Assembly: GCA_946615495.1 (NCBI GenBank)
Contig: CAMOHY010000034.1
Location: 1-13,302, forward strand
DNA length: 13,302 nt
Direction: 5' to 3'
Source of the DNA: an uncultured Clostridia bacterium
GTDB lineage: Bacteria; Bacillota; Clostridia; Christensenellales; Aristaeellaceae
Made by a program: the position numbers and the translations under genes. The notes under the pieces are model-generated. The model saw only the letters and a program-made list of their open reading frames with translations. It had not been told where the DNA came from and did no database searches. This document shows positions 1 through 5,815 of this stretch, one piece after another. Every line of letters starts with the position of its first letter. Within the stretch, counting starts at the first letter, position 1.

Positions 1-228
1 CTCGTGCAGCGGCTGGGCCCCCGCCGTTGATTCCATCGGAAGATACCAGGCGTTTTCTGCCCAGGGAATTTTTTCTTCCGCTTCGGGAACCGGCGTTCTG
101 CCCGGCCGCATGCGGATGCCCCGGGCGGGCGGAAAATCATAGCTGTGCAAAAAATCGGGCAGCGCGCCGCCCAGCAGGGGGCGCAGCTGCTCGATCCAGC
201 CTTGCGGAAAATGTTTTTCTTCCATCAT
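1..228 (-). CDS. RsmB/NOP-family rRNA cytosine-C5 methyltransferase, N-terminal part (cut by window edge)
   Basis: Only the first 76 codons are present; the gene continues past the left edge. The visible peptide starts MMEEKHFPQGWIEQL and contains an LPDFLHSYDFPPARGIRM stretch and then IPWAENAWYLP...AQPLHE. This order (short helical N-terminus, FL.SYD..P..G.R, then PW...WY....HPLHE) is the pattern I know from the N-terminal domain of RsmF-like NOL1/NOP2/Sun enzymes of Firmicutes, which use S-adenosylmethionine to methylate cytosines of rRNA. The SAM-binding and catalytic cysteine motifs lie outside the window. The start ATG (228-226) overlaps the TGA of the upstream gene in an ATGA arrangement, so translation is probably coupled; a second ATG follows directly. 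It is the last visible gene of the cdaA operon. The family assignment rests on remembered motifs in a fragment. Confidence 0.72.
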   Translation of the reverse strand, partial: MMEEKHFPQGWIEQLRPLLGGALPDFLHSYDFPPARGIRMRPGRTPVPEAEEKIPWAENAWYLPMESTAGAQPLHE

Positions 229-1061
229 GCGTGATTTCCATTCGTTTGATTGGCGCTTGCTTGGGGCCGCTGCCAGGCGGAATACGCCCCGCTTTGCGGA
301 TACACCGGTTCATGGAACGCCTGCTGCCGATCCACCGCCGGGGGCAGGCCGTCCAGCAAACCGTCCTCGTCCTCGTTGCCCTTGATCAGCCTTTCGCGCC
401 ATTCCGGGCGGCGGCGTTCATATTTTTCGCTGCGGCGGCGGCGTCTTGCGTTGGGCAAATCGCTGTCATAAGCGGAGTTGACCCGGGGAGAGGCGGCCAT
501 AGGCGGCGCTTCATAGCCATCGGACGGCGTGAACCGCCGCCGCCTGCCTTCCTCGGCCTGGGCGGTTTCCTCTTCCGGGGCGTACTGGCCCTCCGCGGTA
601 TACCAGGGCTGCTCAGGCTCCTGCCGCACCACGGCCTGGGTAAAGGTATTCATGTCCGCAGGAGCCTGCCACGCGTCCGGGGTTTCGCTAACGATAGGCT
701 CTTCCCACTCGCTTTGCTGATCCCGCTGCTCCATATTCTGGGGCATTTCCAGGGCTACGCCGCCCTGGTAACCCCGCTCGAACCGGCGGCTGTTTTCCGT
801 CTGGTCCCCCTGGAAGCGGCGGGCCAGCCTGTGCATCGCCGTGCGCCATACCAGATAAGGCCGCCAGCGCACCAGCCAGATGGTAAAATCCAGCACGGTG
901 CCCACAACGCACAGAAGAACCGCCAAATAAACCCAATGATCGCCCAGCCAGACAAAGAAGCCGCTGTAACGGCCCGAAGCCGCCGAGCCCCATACCTGCT
1001 GGATCAGGCTCCGGGCCCAGCCGAACAGCAGCGAAAAAAGGGAATTGGCAAAACTGTTCAT
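225..1061 (-). CDS. Hypothetical membrane protein with disordered Arg-rich tail, downstream of cdaR
   Basis: A 278-residue protein I do not recognise. Residues 1-35 form an amphipathic or weakly hydrophobic N-terminus (LFSLLFGWARSLIQQVW), and residues 43-65 (WVYLAVLLCVVGTVLDFTIWLV) are a clear transmembrane segment followed by a basic region (RWRPYLVWRTAMHRLARR). From about residue 85 to the end the chain is low in hydrophobic residues, rich in E, Q, P, R and Y, with basic clusters (GRRRRF, NARRRRRSEKYERRR), and looks disordered. That suggests one or two membrane passes with a long, probably cytoplasmic tail. The start ATG overlaps the cdaR stop as ATGA, with GGAG about 8 bases upstream; its own stop overlaps the methyltransferase start. 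Its position inside the c-di-AMP operon suggests a link to CdaA/CdaR or the envelope, but this is inference only. Confidence 0.85.
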   Translation of the reverse strand: MNSFANSLFSLLFGWARSLIQQVWGSAASGRYSGFFVWLGDHWVYLAVLLCVVGTVLDFTIWLVRWRPYLVWRTAMHRLARRFQGDQTENSRRFERGYQGGVALEMPQNMEQRDQQSEWEEPIVSETPDAWQAPADMNTFTQAVVRQEPEQPWYTAEGQYAPEEETAQAEEGRRRRFTPSDGYEAPPMAASPRVNSAYDSDLPNARRRRRSEKYERRRPEWRERLIKGNEDEDGLLDGLPPAVDRQQAFHEPVYPQSGAYSAWQRPQASANQTNGNHA

Positions 1062-2194
1062 GGATTCTGCTCCGTATCGGCCGCGCCGGATGCCATGTTC
1101 ACAAATTCTTGGGGCAGAATGGTGACCACCACCTGCACCGCCGTGTTGCTGATATATTCCACGTTGCCGGGGGTGTTCAGATACAGCAGCTGGCTCACCG
1201 TGCGGCTTTGCCCGCTGATATTCACCTGCTCATAGGGATACAGCATGGCCCCTTCCGTCAGATAGGGAGCCAGGGCCACTTGGCTGCCCGCCAGCGTGAT
1301 CGTTTCCGGCGTTACGCGGATACTGCTCACAGCATAGCCTTCCGCGGGTTCGCCCACGATCAGGGCGTCCGTATCCATTCCCACCCGGGCCAGGTAGTAC
1401 ACCTCCTGGCTGACGGAGATGCGCTGGATGGCGGTGCTTTGTCCCCGGGGGGTAACGGTCAGGTTTTCGCTGTCCAGCCGGTTGCCCGTCGCGTCCTCAA
1501 AATAGAAGGGCAGGCTGGCGGAGTTGGGGCTCCTTTCCGGGGTAAGCGTGCTTTGATCATAATCCAGCACGCACCGGGCCACTTTTTCCACTACGGATTT
1601 GGGGCCGCTCACATCCACCGCTTCCACGCTGCGGGTCAGGGAGGAGACAAAGTAGTCCCCGCTCAATTCTCCGGTCAACCGCACTTCCACCGGCACATTG
1701 GAAAGGGCGCTGTATTCTTCCACCCGCAGGGTCACTTCCGGCTCGTATACTTCCATTACAGTGCCGTACTGAGTGGAATTGGAGGAGGAAGCGGTGATTT
1801 TTACCGTCTGCTCGCCGGTGTCCTGGATCTGGGAAAGGTCCAGGCGGGCGGTGTAATTATCGGAGGTCGCCGTGGTGTAATTCCGCTGGGGCACCCGGAC
1901 GCGGAGGCGCACCGTTTGCAGGTCGTCCAGGCCGGATACCACGATGTAGCCGTTGTTTCTCAGCGTAACGGCGTTGGTAACCGTTACGCGCACATTGTCG
2001 ATCACTTTATCCCGGGGCAGGGCGGTATCCTGGGTGATCAGCACCCCCCACAAGGCAATGGCCAGCAGGACGCTGGTCAGCTTCCAGCCCCAGTTGTGAC
2101 TTACCGTTTGCCAGATGCGCAGCCAAATGCTCTTCTTCTGGACAGCCGCTTCCTGTTCGGGCGCGGGGGTACGGGGCACATCATTCTTCATCAT
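1058..2194 (-). CDS. cdaR: CdaR, YbbR-domain regulator of diadenylate cyclase
   Basis: A 378-residue protein with a short cytoplasmic N-terminus, one transmembrane helix at about residues 38-54 (WKLTSVLLAIALWGVLI) and a long extracytoplasmic part made of repeated beta-rich YbbR-type modules (roughly residues 58-145, 150-250 and 260-360). The junction LWGVLITQD followed by a VRVTVTN strand is typical of YbbR proteins. In Bacillus and related bacteria CdaR binds the membrane cyclase CdaA and modulates c-di-AMP synthesis in response to envelope state. It overlaps the end of cdaA by 14 bases. The start is the first of two adjacent ATGs (2194 or 2191), with GGGAGG about 11 bases upstream inside cdaA. 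Length is somewhat below the well-studied Bacillus protein, so it probably has fewer YbbR repeats. Function is inferred from domain type and gene order. Confidence 0.93.
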   Translation of the reverse strand: MMKNDVPRTPAPEQEAAVQKKSIWLRIWQTVSHNWGWKLTSVLLAIALWGVLITQDTALPRDKVIDNVRVTVTNAVTLRNNGYIVVSGLDDLQTVRLRVRVPQRNYTTATSDNYTARLDLSQIQDTGEQTVKITASSSNSTQYGTVMEVYEPEVTLRVEEYSALSNVPVEVRLTGELSGDYFVSSLTRSVEAVDVSGPKSVVEKVARCVLDYDQSTLTPERSPNSASLPFYFEDATGNRLDSENLTVTPRGQSTAIQRISVSQEVYYLARVGMDTDALIVGEPAEGYAVSSIRVTPETITLAGSQVALAPYLTEGAMLYPYEQVNISGQSRTVSQLLYLNTPGNVEYISNTAVQVVVTILPQEFVNMASGAADTEQNP

Positions 2195-3050
2195 TGCTTC
2201 CCATACCTCCCTTCTGCGTGCCGTGGGCGCGGTGGGTCAGCCGCCACAGCCTGGAGTGCTCCTCATGGTACATTTCGGTCAGCTGCTTGCGCAGGCTCTC
2301 GGCGTCCAAATGCCGGGTCAGCTTGCCGCCCCGGGCCATGCTGATAATGCCCGTTTCCTCGCTGACGATCAGCACGATGGCGTCCGTGCTTTCGCTCACG
2401 CCCAGGCCCGCCCGGTGGCGGGTGCCCAAATCGCGGCTGATGGTGGGGTTATTGCTCAGGGTGAGCACGCAGGCGGCGGACACCACCCGCTGCCCGCGGA
2501 TGATGACGGCGCCGTCATGCAGCGGGGTGTTGGGTTCAAAAATATTTTCCAGCAGGGGCGCGGAAATGATGGAATCAATGGCGGTGCCGCTGGATTCGGT
2601 AATATCCTTTAAGCCCGTGCGCTGCTCAAACACAATCAGCGCGCCCACCCGGCGGCGGGAAAGCCGCAGCAGGCACTGGGTGATTTCATCCACGATCCTT
2701 TCGCTTTCATCCTGCTGGGCGGACCTGTCCAGCTTGGCGGTGCGGCCCAATTGCTCCAGGGCCCTGCGCAATTCCGGCTGGAATAAGATCATCAAGGCGA
2801 TGACGCCGTTGTTCAAAATGCTGCGCAGCACCCAATTGAGCGCCGTCAGCCCGATCAATTCGCTCACATAGCTGGCTACGATAATAACGGCCAGGCCCTT
2901 GAGCACCTGCACGGCCCTGGTCTGCCTGGTCAAAGTGACCAATTGATAAATCAAAAAGGCGATGATAAGAATATCTATATAATCGATCCACGTCGGCCGG
3001 TGGATAATATTCCAAAAAAAGTTTTGTATCTGCTCCCAAAAACCCGCCAA
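2181..3050 (-). CDS. cdaA: Diadenylate cyclase CdaA
   Basis: A 289-residue membrane enzyme that condenses two ATP into the second messenger c-di-AMP, which controls potassium and osmolyte transport and cell-wall homeostasis. Three hydrophobic segments are visible at about residues 24-41, 48-68 and 70-90, then a coiled linker (QPELRRALEQLGR) and the DAC catalytic domain. The two hallmark motifs are present: DGA at residues 179-181 (within PLHDGAVII) and RHR at 211-213 (within LGTRHRAGLG). The length is near that of known CdaA proteins. The only in-frame start that fits is TTG at 3050-3048, with GGGGAGG about 10 bases upstream; no ATG or GTG lies in frame nearby. It heads the operon behind a promoter at 3090-3118. 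The usual third gene, glmM, is not seen downstream. Confidence 0.95.
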   Translation of the reverse strand: MAGFWEQIQNFFWNIIHRPTWIDYIDILIIAFLIYQLVTLTRQTRAVQVLKGLAVIIVASYVSELIGLTALNWVLRSILNNGVIALMILFQPELRRALEQLGRTAKLDRSAQQDESERIVDEITQCLLRLSRRRVGALIVFEQRTGLKDITESSGTAIDSIISAPLLENIFEPNTPLHDGAVIIRGQRVVSAACVLTLSNNPTISRDLGTRHRAGLGVSESTDAIVLIVSEETGIISMARGGKLTRHLDAESLRKQLTEMYHEEHSRLWRLTHRAHGTQKGGMGSNDEE

Positions 3051-3089
3051 ACTGCACCACCCTCCCCTTTGCGCAGTAGTTTCAAGTTC

Positions 3090-3118
3090 ATTATACTACA
3101 CATTTGCGCCGCTTGAAA
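3090..3118 (-). promoter_or_regulatory. Sigma-70-type promoter of the cdaA operon
   Basis: On the minus strand a TTTCAA -35 (3118-3113) and a perfect TATAAT -10 (3095-3090) are separated by 17 bases, about 40 bases before the cdaA start. The -35 matches the consensus only in part. No other good candidate lies between cdaA and radC on this strand. Confidence 0.65.
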
Positions 3119-3234
3119 TCCCCTTTTGCAGATTTTTTTCATTTTGTTTACATGTTTTTGACGAATGTTTTGCGTTCCGGTTTCCCTTTTCCTTTCCATC
3201 CGCCGGTAAAGAAACGGCGCAGCGCGCGATTTTC

Positions 3235-3263
3235 TTGCATTTATTTTGGAACCATGATAAAAT
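3235..3263 (+). promoter_or_regulatory. Sigma-70-type promoter of radC
   Basis: TTGCAT (3235-3240), a 17-base spacer and TAAAAT (3258-3263), preceded by TGA in an extended -10 style, about 30 bases before the radC start. It diverges from the cdaA promoter, with a short GC-rich inverted repeat (CGCCG/CGGCG, 3201-3219) between them. Confidence 0.65.
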
Positions 3264-3293
3264 ATTTTTCGTCATAAAGAGAGGGGAATGGCT

Positions 3294-3962
3294 ATGGACC
3301 ACGCAGGACACCGAAAGCGGCTCCGCCAGCGCTACAAGCAGGAAGGGCTGACGGGCTTTTCTTCCTATGAGGTGCTGGAGCTGCTGCTCACCTACGCCAT
3401 TCCCCGCCTGAACACCAACGACCTGGCCCACCGCCTCATCGACCGGTTCGGCTCCTTCCGGGCGGTGCTGGAAGCGTCCCCGGCGGAACTGGAGCAGGTG
3501 GAGGGCATTGGGCCTCAGGCCTCCACCCTGCTTTCCATGATGCTGCCCATGCTGCGCCGGTATGAGCAGGAGCGGTCCACGCCCCGGCCCAAGCTGGGGG
3601 CGTACGCGGCGCTGTCGGCCTACTGCCGCAGCCTGTTTTTGGGCGTGAATGTGGAGCATTGCTATGTGCTGTGCTTTGACGCCAAATCCAATTTGATCGT
3701 GGCGGTGCGCCTTTCCCAGGGCACGCCGTCGGAGGTGAGCATCCATCCCCGCGCCGTGGTGCAGGAGGTCATCCGCCACAACGCCACGGGCGTGGTGCTG
3801 TGCCACAATCATCCGGGCGGCTCCCCTGAGCCCTCCCAATCGGACCTGGACGTGACCAAGGAAATCAGGCAGGTGCTGGACGGCATCGGCGTCAGGCTCT
3901 ACGACCATATGATCGTGAGCGGCAGCCAGGAATACAGCTTCCGCAATCACGGCCTGCTGTAA
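3294..3962 (+). CDS. radC: RadC family JAB/MPN-domain protein
   Basis: A 222-residue RadC protein. The N-terminal half carries a helix-hairpin-helix region (LEQVEGIGPQASTLL, about residues 66-80). The C-terminal half is the JAMM/MPN metal-binding domain with the core CHNHPGGSPEPSQSD (about residues 170-184). The family was once linked to DNA repair, but that role is disputed and its true activity is unresolved; a metal-dependent hydrolase fold is expected. The start at 3294 is preferred because GAGAGGGG (3279-3286) lies 7 bases before it; an in-frame ATG at 3288 would add two residues but sits almost on top of the ribosome binding site. The next gene begins 21 bases after its stop, so the two are probably co-transcribed. 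Confidence 0.93.
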   Translation: MDHAGHRKRLRQRYKQEGLTGFSSYEVLELLLTYAIPRLNTNDLAHRLIDRFGSFRAVLEASPAELEQVEGIGPQASTLLSMMLPMLRRYEQERSTPRPKLGAYAALSAYCRSLFLGVNVEHCYVLCFDAKSNLIVAVRLSQGTPSEVSIHPRAVVQEVIRHNATGVVLCHNHPGGSPEPSQSDLDVTKEIRQVLDGIGVRLYDHMIVSGSQEYSFRNHGLL

Positions 3963-3982
3963 CGAATTTATAGGAGAAAAAC

Positions 3983-4606
3983 ATGGCTTCCACGCAACGT
4001 AAAAAAATTTGGAAAGGAATTATGCGATTGATCGTTTGTCTGGCGCTGCTTGGGGTGCTGCTGTTTGCCCTGGCGCTGGGGGCGCTGTGCCTGGCGGAAA
4101 GCAATCCGCCGGCGGTGTCGCCGGAAAGCGGCGCGGTGATCGTGCTGGGCTGCCAGGTGTACGCCGACGGCGCCCTGAGCCCTCAGCTGGAAATGCGGTT
4201 GCAATCGGCGCTGGATACGTACTTTGCTTCCCCCCGCCTCATCATTGCCTGCGGCGGCCAGGGCGATAAGGAGCCCGCGCCGGAGGGCGAGGTGATGCGG
4301 GATTGGCTCATCGCCAAGGGCGTGCCCGCCGGCAGCGTGATCGCCGAATGCCAGTCCAGCAACACCCGGCAAAACCTTTTGAACGCCAAGGCCCTGCTGC
4401 CGGAGGACGTGCGGCGCGTCACCGTCATCACCAGCGATTACCATTTGCCCCGCGCCCTGGCCCTGTGCCGGGATGTGGGCCTGGACGCCGACGGCATCGG
4501 CAGCCCCTGCCGCCCGGAAATTCAATTCTGGGTGAAAAACCACACGCGGGAAGTGCTGGCCTGGGGAAAGTACCTGCTGGAAAAAGTCCTGCCGGAAAAC
4601 CGATAG
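3983..4606 (+). CDS. DUF218/YdcF-like (SanA/ElyC family) membrane protein
   Basis: A 207-residue protein with a positively charged N-terminus, a transmembrane helix at about residues 14-37 and an extracytoplasmic DUF218 domain. The family core is clear: AVIVLGCQVYADGALSP (51-67), ACGGQGDKEPAPEGEVM (89-105), ECQSSNTRQNLLNAK (122-136) and VITSDYHLPRA (148-158). The D-x-H motif (residues 152-154) and the SSNTRQN segment are typical of YdcF/SanA proteins, some of which act in envelope integrity or polyprenyl-phosphate metabolism; the exact reaction is not known for this one. AGGAG lies 6 bases before the ATG. Probably the second gene of a radC operon. No downstream partner follows; a structured gap of about 325 bases comes next. 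Confidence 0.88.
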   Translation: MASTQRKKIWKGIMRLIVCLALLGVLLFALALGALCLAESNPPAVSPESGAVIVLGCQVYADGALSPQLEMRLQSALDTYFASPRLIIACGGQGDKEPAPEGEVMRDWLIAKGVPAGSVIAECQSSNTRQNLLNAKALLPEDVRRVTVITSDYHLPRALALCRDVGLDADGIGSPCRPEIQFWVKNHTREVLAWGKYLLEKVLPENR

Positions 4607-4653
4607 CGCCGCGTTGGGCGATATGCAAAAATCCGCAGCCCACCAGGAAAGTG

Positions 4654-4675
4654 TGAAAGGGCCGCGGCTCTTTCA
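4654..4675. repeat. 22-base near-perfect inverted repeat
   Basis: TGAAAGGGCCG and CGGCTCTTTCA pair along their whole length with a single G:T pair, centred between 4664 and 4665. There is no T-run after it, so it is not a standard terminator. It could fold at the 3' end of the radC operon transcript or be a protein-binding palindrome. Confidence 0.55.
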
Positions 4676-4754
4676 TCAATAATCCGCGGGACCGGCTTTG
4701 CCGCATCGGGGAGCAACAGCATGCTGCTTCCGATATCAACTCCGCTTTCATTCG

Positions 4755-4796
4755 CAGGGTGTCGAAAATTCTTTTTCGGCACCCTGAAATTTTTTC
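4755..4796 (+). terminator. Rho-independent terminator of the radC operon
   Basis: The arms CAGGGTGTCGAAAA (4755-4768) and TTTTCGGCACCCTG (4773-4786) form 14 pairs with one wobble around a TTCT loop, followed by AAA and six T (4791 region). The three A residues before the T-run weaken it, and the U-tract is only moderate. It separates the radC operon from the zinc locus. Confidence 0.6.
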
Positions 4797-4850
4797 GGAC
4801 TTTTCTGTTTTTTTATGGCGGATTTCGCAGGCACATAAAAATTCACAAAT

Positions 4851-4865
4851 TGATAACAACTTTCA
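4851..4865. promoter_or_regulatory. Weak second Fur/Zur-type box upstream of the -35
   Basis: TGATAACAACTTTCA matches the better box at 4895-4909 in 11 of 15 positions and lies just upstream of the -35. As a palindrome it is poor (TGA...TCA ends with few inner pairs), so this is a tentative call resting mainly on its likeness to the other box. Confidence 0.3.
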
Positions 4866-4867
4866 TA

Positions 4868-4895
4868 TTGACAGCCTTGCTACTTGTGATAAAAT
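4868..4895 (+). promoter_or_regulatory. Promoter of the zur-like operon
   Basis: A perfect TTGACA (4868-4873), 16 bases, then TAAAAT (4890-4895), with TGTGA before the -10. It lies about 37 bases before the regulator's start codon and is overlapped downstream by a palindromic box. Confidence 0.75.
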
Positions 4896-4910
4896 GAGAA
4901 CGGTTTTCAT
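4894..4910. promoter_or_regulatory. Candidate Zur/Fur operator (7-1-7 palindrome)
   Basis: TGAGAAC-G-GTTTTCA (4895-4909), flanked by A and T that also pair, is a 7-1-7 inverted repeat with one mismatch, the architecture of Fur-family boxes. It resembles the TGAAAAT-type Zur sites I recall from other Gram-positive bacteria. It sits between the -10 and the start codon, across the probable transcription start, so binding would block transcription: this suggests zinc-dependent autorepression by the adjacent regulator. Confidence 0.55.
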
Positions 4911-4931
4911 GGAAAGGGAGGGAAAGAGCCG

Positions 4932-5342
4932 ATGAAAGGGGCGTACAGGACCCGGCAGCAGGACGAGCTGCTGGATTATCTGAAGCAGACCCCCGGCGCG
5001 CACTATACCGCCGCGCAGATTCGGGAGCACTTTGCCCACCAGGAAAAATCCATCGGCACGGCCACCATTTACCGCCAGCTGGAACGGTTCGTAGAGGACG
5101 GCACGGTGCGGAAATACCTGCTGGACACCGGCGACAGCGCCTGCTATGAATACGTGGCGCAAAAGGAGCTGTGCGCCTCCCATTTCCACTGCAAATGTGA
5201 AAAATGCGGCCGCCTCATCCACCTGGAGTGTGATGAGCTCAAGCAGATTCAAAGCCATTTGCTCACCGCCCACGGCTTTGCCTGGAACAGCGGAAAAACG
5301 GTGTTCTACGGCGTGTGCGACCAGTGCCGCAAGCAGATTTGA
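4932..5342 (+). CDS. zur: Fur-family metal regulator, probably Zur
   Basis: A 136-residue Fur-family repressor. Residues 1-75 form the winged-helix DNA-binding domain (TAAQIREHF and TATIYRQLERFVEDGTV, the recognition helix). Residues 80-136 form the metal-binding dimer domain with CASHFHCKCEKCGRLIHLECDEL (81-103). The two structural-zinc CxxC pairs are C89/C92 and C129/C132; H84, H86, C100 and H114 are further candidate ligands. GGGAGGG lies about 10 bases before the ATG. Family membership is certain; Zur rather than Fur, PerR or Mur is inferred from the zinc-type ABC transporter that follows and the candidate operator at its own promoter. The next gene starts 42 bases downstream on the same strand. 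Confidence 0.9.
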   Translation: MKGAYRTRQQDELLDYLKQTPGAHYTAAQIREHFAHQEKSIGTATIYRQLERFVEDGTVRKYLLDTGDSACYEYVAQKELCASHFHCKCEKCGRLIHLECDELKQIQSHLLTAHGFAWNSGKTVFYGVCDQCRKQI

Positions 5343-5384
5343 GCAATCGAAGCAATTTGCCAAAGCAAAGGAGGGAACGGACAG

Positions 5385-5684
5385 ATGCTGGAACGCAAGC
5401 GCTTTTTCGCCTGGCTTCTGTGCGCCGTGATGGCGCTGGCCCTGGCCGTTTCCTGCGCCTACGCGGTGCTGGCCGTGGGCCATTCCTGCGAAGGCGATTG
5501 CTGCAAAATTTGCGAAATGGTGGCCAAGACGGAGGCTGTGCTTCGCTCCTTTGCGCTGTTTGCCGCGGTGCTGGCGCTGGCCTTCTTTTCGCTGCATATT
5601 CCCCAGGCGGTGTGCGCCGGGGGCGAAAAGCGTTCCGTTTTCCAAAATACGCCGGTTCGCTGGAAGGTGCGGCTGAATAATTGA
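5385..5684 (+). CDS. Small Cys-rich two-helix membrane protein beside the zinc regulator
   Basis: A 99-residue protein with a hydrophobic N-terminal segment (residues 8-31), a short polar loop and a second hydrophobic segment (about 52-70), then a basic tail. The loop right after the first helix carries H33-S-C35-E-G-D-C39-C40-K-I-C43, a likely metal-binding cluster. I recall similar short unnamed proteins with an H.C.G..C..C loop near zinc-regulator genes in Firmicutes, but no established function. AGGAGG lies about 8 bases before the ATG. It follows the regulator by 42 bases and is closed by a terminator 10 bases after its stop, so it is probably expressed under zinc limitation. A role in zinc sensing, storage or delivery at the membrane is inference. 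Confidence 0.82.
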   Translation: MLERKRFFAWLLCAVMALALAVSCAYAVLAVGHSCEGDCCKICEMVAKTEAVLRSFALFAAVLALAFFSLHIPQAVCAGGEKRSVFQNTPVRWKVRLNN

Positions 5685-5693
5685 ATAAAAACC

Positions 5694-5763
5694 ATACAAG
5701 GCGTTTTTCCGCCCGGATAAGGCTTTTTCTGCCTGCCGGGCGGCAAGGCTGCCTTGTATTTTT
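5694..5763 (+). terminator. Large nested terminator hairpin between the zur unit and znuA
   Basis: The outer arms ATACAAGGC (5694-5702) and GCCTTGTAT (5751-5759) enclose CCGCCCGG (5709-5716) and CCGGGCGG (5736-5743), which in turn enclose AGGC/GCCT (5720-5723 and 5731-5734); all arms are perfect. TTTTT (5759-5763) follows and then a further T-rich stretch. It begins 10 bases after the stop of the preceding gene. An A-rich run before it could make it work on the minus strand too. Its size and three-tier form are unusual for a plain terminator. Confidence 0.75.
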
Positions 5764-5815
5764 CTATCCTTTTTTCCGATTCAAAATCATCATCGATTCA
5801 GGAGGCGTTCTTGCT

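Larger units (their letters stand above)
4607..4867. other. Non-coding gap with three successive hairpins
   Basis: No convincing gene is present; the minus-strand open frames here lack a ribosome binding site and overlap the YdcF-like gene. What it holds: a 22-base near-palindrome (4654-4675), a hairpin with arms ATCGGGGAGCA (4705-4715) and TGCTGCTTCCGAT (4722-4734), and a 14-bp hairpin followed by T residues (4755-4796). The remainder (4797-4860) is AT-rich. Only the last hairpin looks like a normal terminator. Confidence 0.6.

Noticed and set aside
27..1235. Long plus-strand open frame (402 codons)
   Set aside because: It runs antisense to the well-supported membrane protein and cdaR genes, has low-complexity composition rich in P, R, A and H, and no ribosome binding site; a GC-rich frame shadow.
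1109..2344. Plus-strand open frame (411 codons) opposite cdaR and cdaA
   Set aside because: His/Gly/Gln-rich shadow of recognisable genes on the other strand, with no family resemblance.
3201..3219. CGCCG/CGGCG hairpin between cdaA and radC
   Set aside because: Only 5 bp with no T-run and no relation to either promoter; easily due to chance in GC-rich DNA.
3096..3950. Minus-strand open frame opposite radC
   Set aside because: radC has clear JAMM motifs and a ribosome binding site on the plus strand; the antisense frame is an H/Q/G-rich shadow that also crosses both divergent promoters.
4428..4859. Minus-strand open frame (143 codons) in the gap after the YdcF-like gene
   Set aside because: Overlaps the coding end of the YdcF-like gene, crosses three hairpins, has no good ribosome binding site and resembles no family I know.
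5681..5815. N-terminal extension of the znuA frame
   Set aside because: The extra 45 codons pass through the terminator hairpin and put residues before a perfect signal peptide; the internal ATG at 5816 has AGGAGG at the right distance.
5764..5815. A Zur box or promoter directly before znuA
   Set aside because: GATTCAAAATCATC has some dyad character but no 7-1-7 match to the zur-promoter box, and no -35/-10 pair with acceptable spacing was found.
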